From assembly GCA_963921425.1 (NCBI GenBank), contig OY992834.1:14200164-14264163 (forward strand): DNA of 64,000 nt, given 5' to 3'. The DNA comes from Dryas octopetala. Lineage: Eukaryota > Streptophyta > Magnoliopsida > Rosales > Rosaceae. Under the pieces are notes generated by a model. It was given only the letters and a program-made list of their open reading frames with translations, was not told the origin of the DNA and did not search any database. This document shows, in pieces, positions 1-11,770 of this stretch; within the stretch, counting starts at the first letter, position 1; each line of letters opens with the position of its first letter. A program made the position numbers and the translations under genes.

Positions 1-265
1 TTTTTAGAAGGCCTGAATGAATTTTAAAATAGTCAAAAGCACTTTTGCGTGTGTTTGACAAAAAAAAAAAAGCGTTTTTGGATTATAAAAGCACTTAGAA
101 GTGCTTCTTTTTGATCAGGTGTTTTCTGGTAGGTGTTTTCTCAGAAGTGCTTTCAAGTACATTCACAAGAAGCACCTGAATTTTTTTAAAAAAAATTTAT
201 GTATTTCTAACAAAAACGCTTCTAGTAAAAGTGATTCTTGCATAATCACACCCAAACAGGGCCTA
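1..265. repeat. right part of a MITE-like repeat, cut by window start
   Basis: This stretch is built from AGCACTT / AAGTGCTT words in both orientations and ends in CCCAAACAGGGCCT at about 249-262, the kind of terminus seen in hAT-like MITEs. The left end is outside the window, so target duplications cannot be tested. A relative with the same AGTGCTTCCA / AAGCACTCCT wording lies at about 18,900-19,060. No gene is seen. Confidence 0.35.
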
Positions 266-1293
266 ACTAAATTAATAGAACGCTAGCCACTTTTCCTTTC
301 CATCTCATAATGTAATTCTATGACACAAACTCTTTATTTTTCAAATCGCATCTTACAAAAAATTAGTCAAATAAAAAATTGTTTAGACATTTGATTATTG
401 TAATGATGAATTCAAAGTTTATGAAAAATATTGTTTTTGTTTATTTATTTTTTATCACAGTTTGATGATTAATTGATTTTAAAATTTGTTTTTGGATGGT
501 TGTTCAAATGAGACCTAAAAAATGAAAGATTTAGTCATAGAGTAGCATTATGGAGTGGGTCTAAGAGAATGATGAGTGTCTTATTCACTACATACCAATG
601 AGTGCTCAAAACCAATTAGTGCTGGAGCGCTATTTGTGGTGGAATTAATACTCAAAACCTTTACCCAACCCAAACACAGAATTCTACTTGTCCAAATTAT
701 TGATAGAGCCAAAACCACGAGGATTCGAGCTTTTCCTTTTTTTTTTTTTTTTTTTTGTTGACTAGAAGGTTTCTAGCCAACTTAGACGGCACAAAATTGG
801 AACTGCGGATTGGGTGAGGTTGCATTCATGTGATTTCTTCGCTACCTTGGAGTTGCAGAAGGGTCAAGTTTCCATCGCAATGCATGGAAGCCTTCACATG
901 TTAATTCACTTAGCCAACCAATAAGATCAAGTCATGCAATAGAACTCACATGCTTGCACGTGATTGACTCACCTCATATTTCTCTAAGTGGAAATGATTC
1001 TTTGGTTTACATATTTTATTGTTATTAACTTTACTAATATAAATAATTTATATGGACATATTTTTTATGCAAAAAAAAAAAAAAAATTATGATACTCACT
1101 AAACCCTAAAAAAGTCATTCCCAAGCCACCTATAAAGCAGCCATCAGATTTATGTGCTCATCAATCAAGCCCATCCTCTTGCTCAGAATGCTCGGGACAC
1201 CTCACAGTCACACTCATTTTTCAGAAACAATAATGTTAATCGCTAACTTATTTTGTATCTATTAAAAACAAATAAAGTTTAAATGGTTTATTT
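266..1293. other. gene-free spacer
   Basis: AT-rich spacer with poly-A and poly-T runs (about 739-756 and 1071-1086). No coding sequence, RNA gene or clear transposon terminus was found. Confidence 0.5.
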
Positions 1294-1641
1294 CATATTT
1301 AGTACTTAAATTTTGACCTTTATTTTAATGTGGTACCTAAACTTTTATTTGTCCTAATTGAGTATCTAAACTTTTATTTTGTGTCTAATAGGTAACAAAA
1401 TGAATTTCTGTTAAAATTGTCAACAAACGTTAGGGACAATATAGTCAAAGTATATTTTAATTATTTTCTTTATATGTTTAAAATTATTAAAAAAAAACAC
1501 AACAAAAAAAAATTATAATTAAAATATAAATTCATTTTGGTACCTATTAGACACAAAATAAAAGTTTAAGTACTCAATTGGAACAAATAAAAGTTTAGAT
1601 ACCACATTAATACAAAGATCAAAGTTTAGGTACCACATTTA
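1294..1641. mobile_element. foldback MITE, about 350 bp
   Basis: Two inverted arms of about 110 bases face each other around an AT-rich centre. The left arm carries GTGGTACCTAAACTTTTATT and TGTGTCTAATAGGTA; the right arm carries the reverse complements TACCTATTAGACACA and AAAGTTTAGATACCAC. The arms differ at scattered bases. The exact ends and target duplication are unclear. The element is non-coding and would fold into a long hairpin if transcribed. Confidence 0.7.
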
Positions 1642-2089
1642 TTCACTAGAATTGAATAAATGAATTATAATTTGATGAATAAAGTTGGTGAGTTCAATGA
1701 TACTCTTTAAAAAGTCACAACTCAAATAGTAGGCAAGGGAGTAAGGGACCTAGGGTTGAGTTGTTGGAAGTGTGGTAGGCTTGCATAGAAAATGCAAATA
1801 GTCCACTCTCACCTATATACTCACCGACTAAGAGACTTGGATTGGATGGTTTCTTAAGCTATTAGATTAAGTCACTTTGGATCACAAACACAACTACCAA
1901 TTATCTACTTAAAATAGACAAGCAAAGAAACCATCACCACCCATGAATAGTGCCAAAGATAAAGAAAAAGAAAAAGAAATGAGAGAAAAGAAAAAGTAGA
2001 ATATAAGGGACACATATCAATTTTCCATCTCCTCTACTTTGCTTCCCTTTCCCTCTAAGCCCCTCAATTTCCTCTTCTTTTGCTTTAAC

Positions 2090-2092
<3 letters not shown>

Positions 2093-2176
<84 letters not shown>
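2093..2176. repeat. (CT)n microsatellite, about 84 bp, in ATL leader
   Basis: An almost pure CT tract of about 42 units lies 120 bases upstream of the RING-finger start codon, so it is probably in the proximal promoter or 5'UTR. Pyrimidine tracts in plant leaders are common and often length-polymorphic. The arginine/glutamate-rich minus-strand reading frames across it are products of the repeat, not genes. Confidence 0.9.
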
Positions 2177-2178
<2 letters not shown>

Positions 2179-2295
2179 CCATTTCTTTTGAGGCAAAATT
2201 AGCATATATTGAAGCAAAGCAAAAGTGAGCAAAGAAAAGAGTACTTGCCAAGATCTGGTAGCTAGTGTGGTCATTCAGGTTTCTAATTTGGTCAT

Positions 2296-3522
2296 ATGGG
2301 CTCTGCAGGCAACAAAAATCCTTGGGCACCATATGACACATACAAGGACTGTTCACAAGGAATTTGCAGCATCTACTGTCCACAATGGTGCTACATCATT
2401 GTCCCTCCTCCCCCTTCTTTTGGTTTTGGAGATGAAGATGATGACAACAATAACTCTTCTGCCACAGATTTCTCTCCTCTCATCATAGCAGTCATTGGCA
2501 TCTTGGCAAGTGCATTCATTCTAATCACATACTACACCATCATCTCCAAGTACTGCCGGCGAAGAGGCCGGAACAATAGCTCTAGAGACTTAGAAATGGA
2601 TGCGAATAATCCGAACCGAGCGAGTAATAGTGAGTCATGGCAAGGCTCTACAAGTGGTTTGGAAGAGTCCCTCATCAAGTCCATCACAGTTCACAAGTAC
2701 AAGAGAGGTGATGGGTTGGTGGAAGGCACAGACTGCTCAGTTTGCCTTAGTGAGTTTGAAGACAATGAGAGCCTAAGGCTATTGCCAAACTGCAGCCATG
2801 CCTTTCATGTTCCTTGCATTGATACTTGGCTCAAATCTCACTCTAGTTGTCCGCTCTGCCGCGCCAACATTGCTGTTGCTCCTCCTGCCATTGCTACTTT
2901 GGTGCCTCCTCATCATCAACAAGTGCTGCCTCCTGTTGAAGAAAATGGTCCACAGAATGAATCAAATGTGTCTGCTTCAGAGTACCAACATAGGAGCAAT
3001 GGAAGTGTTTTGATGGTGGTTCAAGATTTGGAAGAGGTTGTTAGTCTTGCAAATGATCATGATGTTGTTCCAAAGACCACAAGTACTCAAGGTCTTAGAG
3101 AGAGGGGTGACTTGGAAAATGGAGAGAACATTGTTGAGATTAGACAAGATGGGATCCAGCAGTTCAGGAGATCTGTGTCTTTGAATTCTTCTTTATCTCA
3201 ACAAGGCTGTGTTTCCATTGCTGATGTATTGGGTTCACATTCTAGTGAAGAAGGTGATGATGTTGATGAGGACCTGGAAAATCAGATGGAAACTGTCCAA
3301 TTTTCTATGGAAGATGCTCCATTTAATTCTATGGAAAGTATACCATTTTCTATGGAAATTGGATCCTCAAAAGGAGTTGAGGGACAGAATTGCAAATCCA
3401 ACCTTAGAAGTGGAGTTTTCAGCTTGGTAAAGGGTCCTCTTGGGTTGAAGAGATCGATTTCAACAGGGAGATTTGCATTCACAAGGTATGGAAAGGAAAA
3501 GAATTCCATAATTCCTAATTAA
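2296..3522 (+). CDS. RING-H2 finger E3 ubiquitin ligase, ATL family (ATL51/52-like)
   Basis: Predicted membrane-anchored E3 ubiquitin ligase of the plant ATL family: it would take ubiquitin from an E2 via its RING-H2 finger and pass it to an unknown target. The protein is 408 residues from one exon, as is usual for ATLs. An N-terminal Cys-rich start ([14 protein letters not shown], about residues 17-30) and a proline stretch precede one membrane helix (about 61-83). A GLD-like motif (GLEESLIKS) lies before the RING at about 147-189, spaced C-x2-C-x15-C-x1-H-x2-H-x2-C-x10-C-x2-C, with the Pro after the sixth ligand position and Trp typical of ATLs. The tail is acidic and serine-rich. The N-terminus and RING most resemble Arabidopsis ATL51/ATL52 from memory; that assignment is inference. 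The first in-frame ATG is used. No breaks are seen. Confidence 0.93.
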   Translation: MGSAGNKNPWAPYDTYKDCSQGICSIYCPQWCYIIVPPPPSFGFGDEDDDNNNSSATDFSPLIIAVIGILASAFILITYYTIISKYCRRRGRNNSSRDLEMDANNPNRASNSESWQGSTSGLEESLIKSITVHKYKRGDGLVEGTDCSVCLSEFEDNESLRLLPNCSHAFHVPCIDTWLKSHSSCPLCRANIAVAPPAIATLVPPHHQQVLPPVEENGPQNESNVSASEYQHRSNGSVLMVVQDLEEVVSLANDHDVVPKTTSTQGLRERGDLENGENIVEIRQDGIQQFRRSVSLNSSLSQQGCVSIADVLGSHSSEEGDDVDEDLENQMETVQFSMEDAPFNSMESIPFSMEIGSSKGVEGQNCKSNLRSGVFSLVKGPLGLKRSISTGRFAFTRYGKEKNSIIPN

Positions 3523-5017
3523 ATTGAACCATTATTTTCCCCCTCAGAATTAATCTGTAAAATCACAATTTCTTCTTTTGTCTTTGTATCATATTATTAT
3601 ATACACAGAAAGAGATATCCTGGATATAAATCTGAAACTACTGACTTTGAACTCCAAGCTTTGTGGTTTACTTGACAAGGTTTAAACTACATAGAGGCTC
3701 TTCTGAGAATACTAGAATATTTGCTAAAATGGTCTCCAATTATAATTTTTTTTGCACCTTTGCACTGCTTAAAATATTGTTATCTCATTTGTTTTATAGT
3801 TCTTAACATTATGGCACAATTGATACTGAATAGTATACTGAAAAGCTGAGAATATTAATTAAAGGATGATCTACAAGTACTGCTTGTGGGAATCAGTATT
3901 ATCTCAATATGATTAATTGTCTTTGTCTAGAAATCTTCTTTTACTCTGTGTAGCTAGCTTACACATTGTTGGAAAAGTCCAAATTAAGCCAGCTAATTCA
4001 GGCAAAAAAAAAAGCTTGGAAATTTGTTTAAACCAAAGCTATCTAATTAGGTTAGAGTTAATGGTTTTGAGGATGACATTGTGGCTAAGGGTTTGGGAGA
4101 ACCCATATCTAAGCTCCTTATTTTTGGACTTTAATTTGGTGGGTCACCAACTATTTTTGGACTTTATTTTTTTGAGGTAGTGGAGCTTAAATGTTCAACC
4201 AATGTGCTTGACACTTACAGATTATAGGTCACATTCAAAGAAGTCACAATGGTACTTAAGAGGACAGCTGTGTATCACCAACAACCACAAAATCATTGGG
4301 TTCAACTGAAACCATAGAATTGAAGTTGAAAGAAATGAATCATCTAGAGCACTCTACAATATTAAAACAGAAATGGAGATATATATATTGGAACAAAAAT
4401 ATGACATGCCCAACTACCACTACTGATATGGACAGAGCATCTGCCATGCTCTTTTCCAATATTTTAGCAACTTCTTGAAATTACAGGGTCTGCGTGTGCC
4501 TGCTGCTTACTTACCATGCTCGTTAAAAGAAATACTGATCAGTGATCAAGAAGGTTTTATTTATCATTATATCATATATTTATCAATATTTTGTGTAGTG
4601 TGACTTTAGCTAAATATACGTGCACAGTTTATATTTGGTTATCTGGTATAATGTGTAGTTTTTAGGCCTGATACATAAATTGTCTACTCTGATATCATAT
4701 AAAAATCAGAACATTCGGTTGAAAATAAAGTGACAATGAATAGAAAGACACATAAGTACATAACATTGTATGATGTAATGCAAAGTTATACATTCCCTAT
4801 GTGTCACTAACTCTCTAACAGCTGCAAGGTTGCAGGGCTCGTTTTGTGTTGTTTGTTATCGCGTGGTTGTTCTGAAAGTTATAGGTTCGCTTTAGGGTAC
4901 AAAGTGGTCGCATGGTGCCTGTTAGATGCAGATTTTCCTCGCGTTACGCACTATATATGTGATGTATATATCCACTTTTTGACCGTTGTATGAGTTTTAA
5001 GAATATATTATTTTTTG
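3523..5017. other. spacer downstream of the ATL gene with an array-module remnant
   Basis: The ATL 3'UTR must lie in the first few hundred bases. No further gene is supported. The segment at about 4420-4520 resembles the distal 3' module of the tandem units described below (see its own entry). Confidence 0.5.
4375..4560 (+). repeat. isolated remnant of the tandem-unit distal 3' module
   Basis: The sequence reads CAACTACCACTACTGATATGG, then GCCATGCTCTTTTCCAATATTTTAGCAACTTCTTGAAATTA in broken matches, and continues to TGCTTACTTA. The same order of words occurs in unit A (about 9230-9335) and unit B (about 18,575-18,700). This suggests that the array once extended further left, or that this module was copied separately. 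Confidence 0.5.
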
Positions 5018-5235
5018 GAAAAATTATAGCAAAAAGACAAGTACTGTACCCCATTTTTAAAGATCTCGTTTTCACTTTGATTTAATCAAAGATAATTATT
5101 AACCAAATGTTTCAAATTTTCAATTAAAGAAATTCTGTCATTTCTGTCAAAAGTTTTGTTAAAATTGATCATGTGTCAAACACATGACCAATTTTAAGGG
5201 TAAAAGTGTCTATTTCTCTAAAAAATAAACTAATC
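5018..5235. repeat. single arm of a foldback element
   Basis: GAAAAATTATAGCAAAAAGAC, then a fall-off through TCAATTAAAGAAATTCTGTC to CCAATTTTAAGGGTAAAA, matches the left arm of the larger foldback at 37063-38213 in word order. I found no partner arm on the right, so this is probably a truncated copy, cut by the neighbouring element that starts at 5242. Confidence 0.45.
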
Positions 5236-5241
5236 AATTAA

Positions 5242-5820
5242 TAGTGCTGCTATTTACATACTTTTTTTTTCTTTTTGCATACCTCCAAAAACTTAATTTG
5301 TGAAATGACAAAAAACACCCAAAACCCTCATCCCTCTATCTCTCCTTCTCTCTCTTTGCCCATCTCTCCTTCCCTCTCTCTCCCTGTCATAGCACCCCCC
5401 ACCCCAGACCCAAGCTCAACAAGAACCACCCCGACGACCACCTTGGCCCACCCATCTCTCTCTATTTCCCTCTCTCCTCTCTTTCTCTGTCATTATCTGG
5501 CTTCAAGACCCACAACCTCCCCGCCGCCTCCCTCGATCTCCCTTCTCCCCATCGAAACCCATCCCCAACCACCGAAACCCCCCATCCCCTCCTCTTTCTC
5601 TCTCCTCGCCTTGCTTCCCCCCCCCCCCATGCCATTCTCCTTCGGCGAGCTCCCAAAATATTTTACAAAAAAAAAATTGTAGGTTCGGTGGATGATTGTT
5701 GAAAATGTTATGCCAAATAGAACAGGATTATTCGGCGAGTACCTGTCAAACGAAATAACTAGTTTCAGCATTGGTCCGCCAAACCAGTTGCAAATTTTTT
5801 TTTGTTCAGAGGGTAGAGAG

Positions 5821-5870
<50 letters not shown>

Positions 5871-6189
5871 GGCTGGGTGGTTTGGGTGAAGGGGGGAGGG
5901 AGGTGGTCGGGTGAGGGAGGGGGAGGGAGGGAGAGAGATGGACGGGGTGATGGAGGGGCTGGGTGTGTGTGTGTGTGTGTTTTTTTTTTTTTTTGTCTGA
6001 GTTGATGAAGTGTGTTGTAGTGAGAAAGTTTGTGAAATGGTTAAAATAGGGATATTATGGTAATTGAGAGAGGTGTGTATATGAGAAAATTTAATTGTGG
6101 GAGGAGTATGGGAGTGTGAAGTGAGAAAAAGGGAAAAAAGTGTGTGCAAAAAGAAAAATAAAAAAAGGTTTACAAATAACAGTACTCTA
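5242..6189. mobile_element. foldback transposon with pyrimidine/purine-rich core, 948 bp
   Basis: Terminal inverted repeats of about 45 bases: TAGTGCTGCTATTTACATAC on the left, and the reverse complement of TTTACAAATAACAGTACTCTA on the right. AATTAA occurs immediately outside both ends and may be the target duplication. The core is strand-asymmetric, pyrimidine-rich on the left and purine-rich on the right, so it partly folds back too. The proline-rich or Ser/His-rich reading frames inside are compositional and not accepted as genes. The superfamily is uncertain. Confidence 0.65.
5824..5868. repeat. (GA)n microsatellite inside the foldback element
   Basis: About 22 uninterrupted GA units in the core of the 5242-6189 element, followed by purine-rich sequence and a short GT run at about 5964-5980. 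Confidence 0.9.
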
Positions 6190-7378
6190 AATTAAACTAA
6201 CTAAACTAATAATTAATTTTAAAATGAAAAATAATTAAACAAATAATAAAACTAAATTTTACAAAAACAATAAACTAAAATAATTAAAAAATATAACTAA
6301 AATAATTATAAAAAATAAAAATAAAATTTAATTAAAAATATTTGAATGAAAAAAAACAAAACAAAACAGTGGGTAGAGCCGTAGAGGTAACCCAAACACT
6401 GGTGCACAAGCTAAGGTAACCCAAATGATGGAATACAAACACTGGTGGACAAGCTAAGGTAACCCATCTAGTTAGCAGCCCAATATATATTGAAATCATA
6501 GCTTGGATTCTTGAATGTGATTGGTCCCAATCAATGGAAAACAAAAAATTGACATGAACAACCAAACCCACTAATACCCATATGAGCTTGAGGCCATGCC
6601 ATGACTTCATTGGTGATTATAAAAAGCCCATCAATTTCAAGGGGTCCTTCCTAAAATGGACAAATTTCCATTTGTTTTCATAAAAGCAAAAGATGTAGCA
6701 ATCAAATTAACTATATTACTATGCAGCAAGCAATAGATCTCTTTATTTTTTTGGTGGATACATATGGATCGACAAATTTTCCTTTGAATTTTTATTGACA
6801 TGATATATTTTTTGGTACTTTGTACTGGAAACTATATCGTACCCTTCACGCATGCCAAATTCAACTTTGCCATACCTTTCAGTCTTTCTCTCATTCCTAT
6901 GGTTTTGAATTATGCATGTGGGAAGAAATTTATGACATCATATTTTTGACACAAATTTTGAATGTGACACATTTCATTTATGATTTTAACAATTTGAATC
7001 GTCTATTTTTTAATTCACCGTTAAAGAATCATTTTTGTAAAAAATTAGGTAAATCGGAAATCATTTACCATATAAGATTGAATAATCAACATTTCAAGTG
7101 TTTATTTTGTTGACCATATAATCTTTGTAGGTAAATAAAAAATTATTTACTTAATTTTTTATTTATAAGAATGATGTTTTAATGAAAACCTAAAAAATAG
7201 ACGATTCGGATTGTTGAAATCCTATATAGAGTGGGCCATATTAAAAGCTTGTGTGAAAAATAGAATGCCAGCCCTTTAAATTATTTTTCAATGTAGTGAA
7301 GTTGAAGGATGAAAAATGGGGGATAAGAAGAGGACAATATTTTTGTTTTATATCCACACAGTTTTATTTTGAAACTTA
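6190..7378. other. gene-free spacer with small repeats
   Basis: No gene is seen. A direct repeat of ACACTGGTGSACAAGCTAAGG-type sequence occurs at about 6396-6420 and 6438-6462, followed by TTAGCAGCCCAATA at about 6472-6486, which resembles the AGCCCA promoter boxes of the tandem units. A foldback element lies at 6980-7228. Confidence 0.45.
6980..7228. mobile_element. small foldback MITE of the AACGATCCG family
   Basis: The left arm has AATCGTCTATTTTTTAATTC and AAAAAATTAGGTAAATCGG. The right arm has the reverse complement order (AAAAAATAGACGATTCGGAT). The same word order (nucleotides resembling AACGATCCGAACCG, then CAAAGATCAT, then AAAAAATTAG and CAATTGGAGAT) appears in three tandem units inside the CACTA element and in the foldback at 51719-52116. 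The ends are only approximate. Confidence 0.5.
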
Positions 7379-7917
7379 GGCTTTTTTACTAAATACCACT
7401 TGAACTATAGGGGATATGCTCTCGTACCACCCAAACTTTTTTTCTTGCCAATTTACCACCTGAAGTATCAATATGTGCCAATGTGGCACTTACAACTAAT
7501 TTTTATATTAAATTATCAACTTTTTTTCTCAAACTTCCTAGTTTGGCCTTAAGTATAATTAAGAAGAGAGAGGGAAGGAGAGGAAGGGAGGCCGGCATCT
7601 TTGGGGATGGGTCGGCGTCGGGGGTGAGGGTGGGTTGGTTGGGTTTGTTTTTTTGTTTTTTTTTTTTCTAAGTGTATTTGGATTTTAGTTTTTTATTTTT
7701 ATATATATATTTTATAATATAAATTCACAATATTACCATTCCCTTTAACATAAAAATTGACGAAAATGGATGACAGATGCCATATTGACATATATTGATA
7801 CTTTTATGTGGTAAATTGGCAAGAAAAAAAATTTTGGTTATTGGGAACACCTTAACTTATGGTCATAGATTCCCACCTATGTACATGTGGTAAATGTGGT
7901 ATTTGGGTAAAAAAGCC
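7379..7917. mobile_element. Mutator-like MITE with 10-bp target duplication
   Basis: The ends are GGCTTTTTTACTAAATACC and its near-perfect inverse, beginning with GG and rich in T as in many Mutator-like termini. The arms continue inward for about 120 bases (ACCACC, CTTGCCAATTTACCAC and their inverses). TTGAAACTTA stands directly outside both ends (7369-7378 and 7918-7927), a perfect 10-bp target site duplication within the 8-11 bp range of Mutator-like elements. A G-rich core at about 7560-7650 is unlike the arms and may be captured DNA. No transposase is present, so it is non-autonomous. It sits directly against the promoter of unit A. Confidence 0.85.
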
Positions 7918-9335
7918 TTGAAACTTATGATCATAGATTCCCAGAAGTAGCCCATAAGGCCATGATAGCCAATAATAGGATCCCCAAATAGACCACCACA
8001 GAAGCCCATGATCATGCTGCAAAGTTAAATAGGTAAATAGGTAACAGGGTTCAATGTAGCTACCAAGATAAAACTATAAATAGTCCTCCGCCGCAGCCTC
8101 TCTGTCTCCACTCCACTCACCCACATAGTTCAAACTACAACGATGGTGATGTCCTGCAAATGTCTTCAGGGGTAAATCTATCCACTCCTTTTTACTCTTT
8201 CATCTCTCTGACCACGATTTTTCAGCATTTGGAGATGTATGCAGGGAGCAGTTACACTAATACCAGTGGATGTGATCTAATGGATTATGCTCTTTTCTTA
8301 AGTTTAAACAAAACTTGGTTCAGATCAGGAAGTATTAGGCCTGATGAAACATTTGGTTATTTAAATCTCATGTTGGGAATGAAACCCATATTTTTAGTGG
8401 ATAATTTCTCTAAGATTCGATCGCGATTTCTCTGTATAAGAAGACTTCACTGCCAGCAGGGAGTATGCAATATCACATAGAAAAAAAATTCTAATCGTCC
8501 AAATTGGAAATGCACCAACGCATAAATTGAGTTAACTGGGTTATTTTTCTATATAATTTCGTGAATGACAGGCGATGGCAGAGGAGCAATTGATCAAGTT
8601 GAAAAATAGAAAAGCCTTATTTCCCTCAATGGTACAAGAAGCACATTTTATTCTTAGGCTACAAAGGCAGATGTGATCAACCCTCATTCAAATTGACACT
8701 CTTTATCCAATAGGAGAATCAACCATGAAACTCGACAGATAAAGCTTGTGCCAAAGGGATTACTTGTGGTGAAGGAATTTTGATGCAAGACCACTTAATT
8801 ATAAGTAAGCCAACTAGGTGTGAAACTTGTTATTTCCAGTCTGAGATGTTGTATATTGCAATGTTGTTTATGTTTGGTGTATTTTGTGTACTTGGGATCT
8901 GTAGGCATATGTGTAAATTGTAATTAAAATAAGATCATGTGATTTTGCATTCTTTAATTGTAGGGTTTTATATGATTCCCACCAAATACATAAATTATGG
9001 TTTATCATTGTAGATGACCAGTATCCTTCTTTTACATTCTTGGTGTTAGCATGTGGCATAGCTTGTAACTATCATTTACAAGTATATTGCAAAAGTTCAT
9101 CTCTAAGTTATCTACAAAAGTTTCATATTTTAAATGATGAGTTAGTGGTTGCTAGCTGCTTCTAAAATCCTTGTTAGAAACTTAGAATAAGTTATATATA
9201 ATAGCATTTTTGAAAGGCGTATCACGTATGATATGGACAAAGCATTTGCCTTTTTCCATGCTCTTTTCAAATGTTTTAGAATCTTCTTGAAATTAAACAG
9301 TGTGCAAATTGGTTCTTACTTATTATAAGTTCTAC
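7918..9335 (+). ncRNA. tandem unit A, putative non-coding or micro-ORF gene
   Basis: First of five related units. AGCCCA boxes at about 7949 and 8015 lead to a TATAAATAG box at about 8075-8083 that directly precedes the conserved CCGCCGCA block. A donor-like GGTAAATC follows at 8170. The conserved core (8268-8350) includes AAACAAAACTTGGTTCAGATC and the block GATTTCTCTGTATAAGAAG at about 8424. The 3' module (about 8820-9190) shares long stretches with unit B, such as TGTTGTTTATGTTTGGTGTA. A reading frame of up to 106 codons crosses the core, and about 30 codons of it stay open in the other units. Ends, splicing and transcription are inferred; it may be a non-coding RNA of the CR20/GUT15 kind or code for a small peptide. 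Confidence 0.45.
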
Positions 9336-10880
9336 GGCACTGTTCAATATATAAGAAGTTGGCTTTGACAACAAAATTGATCGTTTAGGAGTTTTTATTA
9401 AATAAAATAGAAAAGAGAATTAAATAATGGGTTATTTGGTTGTGCCTCGTATGTGTGCTCAGCGGATCGAGAAATATATGATATGAAGAAGTTCTCAAAT
9501 AGTTAAATAAAATATTTATTTTTTTAATTAAATTTGAAGATTTGGAGGAGTTGGTGGTTGATGCAGTATCACTTGGATAGGTATCATGTAATTTTTTATT
9601 TTCAAATTACACGGCCAAAACCCATTGTTTTGGCACCTCAGTTAATAAAAAACATTGGTGAAAGAGGACGCATACAGCTTACGTGGTGGTGCTCTTTCAA
9701 TGGAAAGTTGTTGCCTCTTTGAGGCATATCCACAAACACTTTGCCTGCAACCTGCCCCTAGGTTCATACTCAATATTAAATTTCATGGGGTCAACATACT
9801 CAAGTATAGGGGAATATATCTAGGCTCATGAGGCCGGCCAATTCACCCTTGTTGCCCTAGTGTTGATCTGACACGTAGGCCAAATAATTCTGTCCGATAA
9901 GAAATAAGTGTAGTTGGTATATATTATGATATAACTCGTGTCTGTGGTTTGTTAAACCCTAAACCCTAATATATAGTATCAGACATGTGTCATACTTGTG
10001 TTAGCGTTACATTTTTACATTTCTACCTAGAATATCACTTGTTAAAAATTTAAGGAATTTCAATTCTATCACTACAATGTTGGCCAAACTATGGTATGGA
10101 TCCTTTACAGTTTGTCATTTTTACTTTAGTTTCATGTAGTTTAAAATGTTTTAAGCAAACCCTTGTGGTTTACTTTAGTTTGCAATCAAGGTCCAATTTA
10201 TAGAATTTCATAGTTTGATGATGTCAAGATGCCATGAGCAGAGTGACAACTAAAACAACCTACTTGAAGCCAAATTTCTTCATATATTATAGGGATCGTG
10301 AATCTTGAGGTTGTTCCAAGACATAATTAAGCAAAGCTATCTGATATTTAATATGGTAAAGAATCTGGTCAATCTAGGAAGCGTAGATTTTCTTTCCTCG
10401 AATGGTTGTTCTTTTTATAGTTAATATCAGAAGTAAGTTGATCAGATAAACAATTAAGTAGGGCCATCCCATACTTGAAAATCAGGAGATAGACAAATGC
10501 ATTCCTGACTCACAGGTGTGCTTCTTGATTACAAACCCTGAGAGACAATGATTTCGATTAATTGGCAGACTGATCGAATAAGAATTAGCTCCTCCTATAT
10601 AGGGTTTGTCTACAATGTCTAAGTATTGAGTAATAAGTGCACTACTAATTAATAATTTAATATAGCAATATAGATGAGGAATTAGATACGTGGAAAGGTC
10701 CTCTCCTTGCATGCAAAATTTTTTTTGTTGAGCAGATAAAATCATGCCTTTCTCCTCTAAAACTTGTTATAACTAGCCATCTAAATCAGGAAAAAAATAA
10801 AAATAAAAATTACCCATCTAAAAAATGAGAAACTAATAGCTAGCAGCGAAAGTAGACAAAAATGAATTAGAAATAGGAAC
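9336..10880. other. spacer between units A and B
   Basis: No ordinary gene is seen. AAACCCTAAACCCTAA at about 9954-9969 is a short telomere-like box. At 10,590-10,750 the words AAGTGCACTACTAAT and CATGCAAAATTTTTTTTGTT match the upstream flank of unit E (about 25,930-25,995), so the repeat unit of the array begins here, well before the promoter boxes. Confidence 0.45.
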
Positions 10881-10959
10881 AGAGAACATGGAAGTGCCTA
10901 AAACAACTATTACGTATGCCAACACGCATGCACAAGCTATAAGATAGCCTATCCACTTA

Positions 10960-11533
10960 TTAGCCCAATATGGTTAGCAGAAACAACAGCAGCCCTATAA
11001 GGCCCAATTGTAGCATGATAGTAGCAAAAACTGCAAAGTTAAATAGATGATAGGGTTCCGACAACCTAGATATGGATAGTCATACGCCGCATAACCTGTC
11101 TTCACTTACCCGGAGACCTGCAGCAGGGTACAACGATTTCGATTAATTGGAAGAGTGCTATTGCTCTTCACTGGTAAATCTATCAACTCCTTTTTCACTC
11201 TTTCATCTTTCATACCACGATCCATGAGTATTTGAAGATGCATGCAATTAGTAGCAATTTGCAATAATTACAGCGGATGTCATCTAATGGGTTATGCTCT
11301 TTTCTTGAGTTTGAACAAAACTTGGTTCAGATCACGAAATATTAGGACAGAAGAAACATTTGGTTTTAAATCACATGTTTGGAATGAAATTCATATTCAT
11401 AGGAGATACTTTTTCCGAGATTCGACCGTGATTTCTCTGTATAAGAAGGCGATTAACTATCGTCGGATATTTTGGATAGTGAATAAACCTCAACTGAGGA
11501 GAAAGAAAATGTCTGGCACCCATGAATGAAGGC
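10960..11533 (+). ncRNA. tandem unit B, 5' half, split from its 3' half by insertions
   Basis: Promoter boxes AGCCCAATATGG (about 10,962) and GGCCCAATTG (about 11,001) are followed by AGGGTTCC, then the CGCCGCA block at about 11,085. A hairpin with arms GAAGAG (11150-11155) and CTCTTC (11164-11169) ends three bases before GGTAAATC (11173). The core (11276-11360) matches unit A, including AACAAAACTTGGTTCAGATCA. A clear TATAAATAG box is lacking; AAGTTAAATAGATGAT takes its place. The 3' module lies at 17,890-18,700, beyond an unrelated 0.9-kb segment and a CACTA transposon, so this copy is probably not expressed as a normal unit. Confidence 0.42.
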
Positions 11534-11770
11534 AATCTGTCCATGTGGATACTATGATTGCACCTTAGTTGGCTTATGTTGCTTATGTTTCCATTTCCAC
11601 GAGTTAGAAAATTTCTAGTCTAGCAAAGTTACATTCAAGCTGATAGGACTCTAATGTTAACACTTTCGGTTCAAGCTGTTTGATTGTACATAAATAGGTC
11701 ACCGACACTAAAATGTTGGCATTGTCACTAGTGGCTGAAGATTTCATTTTCTCTACAATCCTAGGTCCTC

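Noticed and set aside
1934-2383. Minus-strand frames of 85 and 149 codons with long Arg-Glu runs
   Set aside because: They are the translation of the CT microsatellite on the opposite strand of the ATL leader.
5275-6149. Proline/serine-rich frames on both strands
   Set aside because: They lie wholly inside a foldback element and follow its pyrimidine-rich core; no domain and no splice support.
9954-9969. Telomere-like AAACCCTAAACCCTAA, and a similar run at 51,426
   Set aside because: Only two or three units each, common in plant spacers; not an interstitial telomere or an origin.
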